Below, in pieces: positions 61,569-64,000 of a DNA stretch of 64,000 nt. Source of the DNA: Spirosoma fluviale. GTDB lineage: Bacteria > Bacteroidota > Bacteroidia > Cytophagales > Spirosomataceae. The DNA is taken from NCBI RefSeq assembly GCF_900230225.1, contig NZ_OCNH01000008.1, positions 124,001 through 188,000 on the forward strand, given 5' to 3'. Under the pieces are notes generated by a model that ran no database searches, had not been told where the DNA came from, and saw nothing but the letters and a program-made list of their open reading frames with translations. Position 1 is the stretch's first letter; each line of letters opens with the position of its first letter. The position numbers and the translations under genes were made by a program.

Positions 61569-63338
61569 TTATGCTTTTATATCTTTCAGCATCAGTTGTA
61601 GGGAAACATTCCCATTGAAATGATTCTGGTCGACCTGGTAGCAAATAGCGAAGGGTTTACCGGAACGGAGCAAGTCGGCCATATGCGCCATGCCGAAGCC
61701 GATAGCCGTAAATGTCTGACCAGACCGGGTCTGTCCAGACCGACTAGAGACTGGATCGCCTTGCCGAACGTTTATTTTGAGGTGTTTTTCCTTCATGACG
61801 ATCGGCTCGCTCACCAGATACACATCCTCTGTCATGAAGGTAGGCTGCAAGTTGTGGGGTCCAAATGGTCCCATCTGCCGGACAATCCGGTAAAGCTTGT
61901 CACTTATTTCATTGAAATCCAGCGGCAAATCAATGTCGATCAGCGGAGTGAGGTGTTCTTCTTTGATACGACTGGCAACGACTTCTTCGAATTTTTTCCG
62001 GAAAGCGTCGATGTTATCTACCGACATCGTCATCCCGGCGGCAAAGGTGTGCCCGCCAAACTGTTCCAGCAAATCAGCGCATTCTTCAATCGCTTCGTAC
62101 ACATCGAAACCCGGCACCGACCGCGCCGACCCGGCTGCTTTATCATTCGACTGCGTCAGGATGATGGTGGGCCGGTGAAAATGCTCGATGCAGCGCGAGG
62201 CCACAATGCCAATTACTCCTTTGTGCCAGGTAGCATCGAACAGAACTGTACTCTTGGCCTGAAGCAGTGATTCGTTGCCCCGAATCATGTCCAGGGCCTG
62301 TTCGGTCATAGTGCTGTCAAACTCACGTCGGCTATTGTTATGCTTGTTAATGGCCATCGCAAACTCATCGGCATCTCCTTCCGATTCGGCGAGTAGAAGC
62401 TGAACAGCGGCTTTAGCGTGTTGAATACGTCCGGCTGCATTGATGCGCGGGCCTAAGCCAAATACCAGATTGGTTATGTCCAGTTCGCGCGAGAACCCGG
62501 CTATTTTGATCAGGGCTTTCAGGCCGGTACGGGGCGACGCGTTGAGGTGTTTCAGACCGTAATAAGCCAGTACCCGGTTTTCGCCCGTAAGCGGCACAAT
62601 ATCCGACGCAATACTTACGGCCACCAAATCCAGGCTAGGGTATAGCTCGTTCAGGTCAATACCTTTATGGAGACAAAAGGCCTGAAGCAGTTTAAACCCT
62701 ACACCACAACCGCTCAGTTCCTTATAAGGATATTGGCAATCGTCCCGTTTAGGGTCAAGTACGGCGGCAGCGTCGGGAATTTCATCGCCGGGGCGATGGT
62801 GATCACAAATAATAAAATCGACGCCGAGTGCCTTCGCTTCGGCCACCCGATCAATTGATTTAATGCCGCAATCGAGGGCAATTATTAGTGTAAATCCATT
62901 TTCGGCCGCCCATTGAATGCCCTGCTTCGAAATACCATACCCTTCTTTATAGCGATCAGGAATGTAATAGTCGATGGCCGAATGATAACTTTTTAGAAAT
63001 CCGTAAACGAGAGCAACCGAGGTTGTACCATCGACATCATAATCGCCATAGACCAGAATTTTCTCCTGCCGTTCGGGAAGCATGGCCATTTGCAGGCGTG
63101 TAATGGCCTTATCCATGTCCTTCATCTCGAAAGGATTGTGCAAATGATTGATTTCCGGTCTAAAGAACGTCCGGGCTTCTTCGTAGGTTTGCACACCTCG
63201 CTGAACTAAAAGTGCCGCCAAAAACGGACTTACGCCTAGCGAATTTGTTAATACTTCAATAGCCGACCGCTGTTCCGACGAATCGGGCAAAGGTTTTGTA
63301 ATCCATCGTTTGGAAGCGGGGGGCGGTTGGGCTATCAT
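61569..63338 (-). CDS. recJ: Single-stranded-DNA-specific exonuclease RecJ
   Basis: 589 residues. DHH motif YGDYDVDGTTS near 97, ALDCGIKS and FIICDHHRPGDEIPDA, then the DHHA1-type domain (GLGPRINAAGRIQHAKAAV) and an OB-like C-terminus. RecJ degrades 5'-ended single strands in recombination and mismatch repair. A short insert near residues 525-545 (about SRSGQTRSGQT) is a tandem repeat of a GGTCTGGxCAGAC word, not typical of the family. Divergent from the DUF2141 gene. Confidence 0.96.
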   Translation of the reverse strand: MIAQPPPASKRWITKPLPDSSEQRSAIEVLTNSLGVSPFLAALLVQRGVQTYEEARTFFRPEINHLHNPFEMKDMDKAITRLQMAMLPERQEKILVYGDYDVDGTTSVALVYGFLKSYHSAIDYYIPDRYKEGYGISKQGIQWAAENGFTLIIALDCGIKSIDRVAEAKALGVDFIICDHHRPGDEIPDAAAVLDPKRDDCQYPYKELSGCGVGFKLLQAFCLHKGIDLNELYPSLDLVAVSIASDIVPLTGENRVLAYYGLKHLNASPRTGLKALIKIAGFSRELDITNLVFGLGPRINAAGRIQHAKAAVQLLLAESEGDADEFAMAINKHNNSRREFDSTMTEQALDMIRGNESLLQAKSTVLFDATWHKGVIGIVASRCIEHFHRPTIILTQSNDKAAGSARSVPGFDVYEAIEECADLLEQFGGHTFAAGMTMSVDNIDAFRKKFEEVVASRIKEEHLTPLIDIDLPLDFNEISDKLYRIVRQMGPFGPHNLQPTFMTEDVYLVSEPIVMKEKHLKINVRQGDPVSSRSGQTRSGQTFTAIGFGMAHMADLLRSGKPFAICYQVDQNHFNGNVSLQLMLKDIKA

Positions 63339-63378
63339 AATTGCAAGATAAATCCGTTTTTAGAAAAACACTCACTAT

Positions 63379-63807
63379 ATGTTCTATTTGCTTTCGCTTT
63401 TCGGTTTCCTTCTATCAAGCCCGGCAACACCAGATACGCCAAAAAAAACGAACTTAACCATTGAAGTTCATAACGTTCGCGCGTTAACGGGTGCCGTTTA
63501 TGTGGCTGTTTTTAAACCCGGAAAAGATTTTCCTGAGGGGAAACCAATAGTAGGTAAAAAAGTTGATGTAACGCATGATCGCGTACTAACCACATTTTCG
63601 GTTGAGCCGGGATCGTATGCCATTGCGGTGTATCATGATGAAAATGGCAACGGTAAAATGGATAAACGAATGTTTGGCATTCCTAAAGAACCGTACGGGT
63701 TCAGTAATGATTTTCGGCCTAAACTGTCGGCACCAAAGTTCAGCGACTGCGAATTCAGTGTTGGCGATAGTGGCAGAACAGTACGCATAAAACTGGATGG
63801 AATTTAA
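63379..63807 (+). CDS. Secreted DUF2141 protein
   Basis: 142 residues; hydrophobic signal 2-16. DUF2141 pattern: LTIEVHNVRALTGAVYVAVF, then EPGSYAIAVYHDENGNGKMD with an Asp-rich HDENGNGKMDK stretch, and FGIPKEPYGFSND, PKFSDCEFSV. Small periplasmic beta-sandwich of unknown function, common in Bacteroidota and proteobacteria. Divergent from recJ. Confidence 0.9.
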   Translation: MFYLLSLFGFLLSSPATPDTPKKTNLTIEVHNVRALTGAVYVAVFKPGKDFPEGKPIVGKKVDVTHDRVLTTFSVEPGSYAIAVYHDENGNGKMDKRMFGIPKEPYGFSNDFRPKLSAPKFSDCEFSVGDSGRTVRIKLDGI

Positions 63808-63923
63808 TACTAACAACTTGACTATCAAGAGCCCCTACATCAGACTGTCTGGTAAGTAGTGTTCTTAAATTGTTAAATCAAGATTAATCCGGTACGACAC
63901 GCTGGTTGGATCAGTTTTTTTCG

Positions 63924-63931
63924 TAATTTTG
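63924..63931 (+). promoter_or_regulatory. Possible -7 box of the right-edge gene
   Basis: TAATTTTG fits the TAnnTTTG consensus 31 bp before the ATG at 63963, but the nearest upstream TTG (63906-63908) is only 15 nt away, short of the usual 19-21. Weak. Confidence 0.35.
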
Positions 63932-63962
63932 TCCGGCAAATAACACCACCTGTTTATTTGCT

Positions 63963-64000
63963 ATGAGCTTAGATACCAGTAAATTTCTTTACGAGGCTCT
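63963..64000 (+). CDS. Start of a gene cut by the right edge
   Basis: From ATG 63963 the frame reads MSLDTSKFLYEA and continues past the window. Too short to identify. A -7-like box lies upstream. Confidence 0.4.
   Translation, partial: MSLDTSKFLYEA

Noticed and set aside
1..64000. tRNA, rRNA or riboswitch genes
   Set aside because: No cloverleaf with a CCA-adjacent acceptor stem or rRNA signature was found by eye; a covariance-model scan would be needed to exclude small RNAs.

Overview
The window reads as chromosome of a Bacteroidota bacterium, most likely order Cytophagales and Spirosoma-like (inference). The support is: two promoters of the Bacteroidota type (TTG, 20 nt, TACCTTTG) in front of a padR gene and of rimP-nusA-infB; a type IX secretion (T9SS) sorting tail on a 1540-residue protein; many short MK...C lipoprotein signals; PspC/PadR, LytTR and sensor-propeller kinase genes; two sulfatases; a GIN-domain head protein. 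No rRNA, tRNA or CRISPR array was seen.

Layout. 1-2.3 kb: padR and a PspC-domain membrane protein, read leftwards, the latter cut by the window edge. 3-10.9 kb: a LytTR response regulator and a large propeller sensor kinase flank a cassette of six small genes, mostly lipoproteins (three NTF2-like, one RidA-like, one acetyltransferase, one small secreted protein). 11-13 kb: a barstar-like protein and a flavin monooxygenase. 13.2-14.5 kb: a scar of three broken genes (AraC-type regulator, IS3-like transposase, YhcG/DUF1016 nuclease). 15-23.8 kb: the most unusual locus, a caspase-like protease fused to an SGNH hydrolase, divergent from a CHAT protease that is coupled by a 3-nt gap to a nSTAND NTPase with a putative membrane helix and 16 WD40 repeats. 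24.6-33.7 kb: a remnant resembling a carbohydrate-binding-domain protein, two sulfatases and a huge CotH/lamin-tail T9SS protein with tandem 372-bp repeats.

33.9-64 kb is mostly core: a MacB-like permease, a BatA-type membrane protein, a metallophosphoesterase, the rimP-nusA-infB operon, an EEP-family hydrolase, moaD-moaE, an ECF sigma factor next to a membrane-anchored HtrA-like protease, gpsA, an efflux adaptor and TolC, a class IV aminotransferase, an ABC ATPase, a GIN protein, purK, a FAH-family hydrolase, recO, lptB, recJ and a DUF2141 protein.

The separated convergent gene pairs in the core half carry long inverted repeats, several with arms that are themselves palindromes and loops sharing a GGCTGACGC core; they look like one REP-like family also serving as bidirectional terminators. 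The candidate undescribed system is the two-protease/STAND locus at 15-23.8 kb. By analogy with STAND-protease conflict modules, the WD40 NTPase would sense a trigger and license the CHAT and caspase-SGNH effectors. That assignment is inference from domains and gene order.
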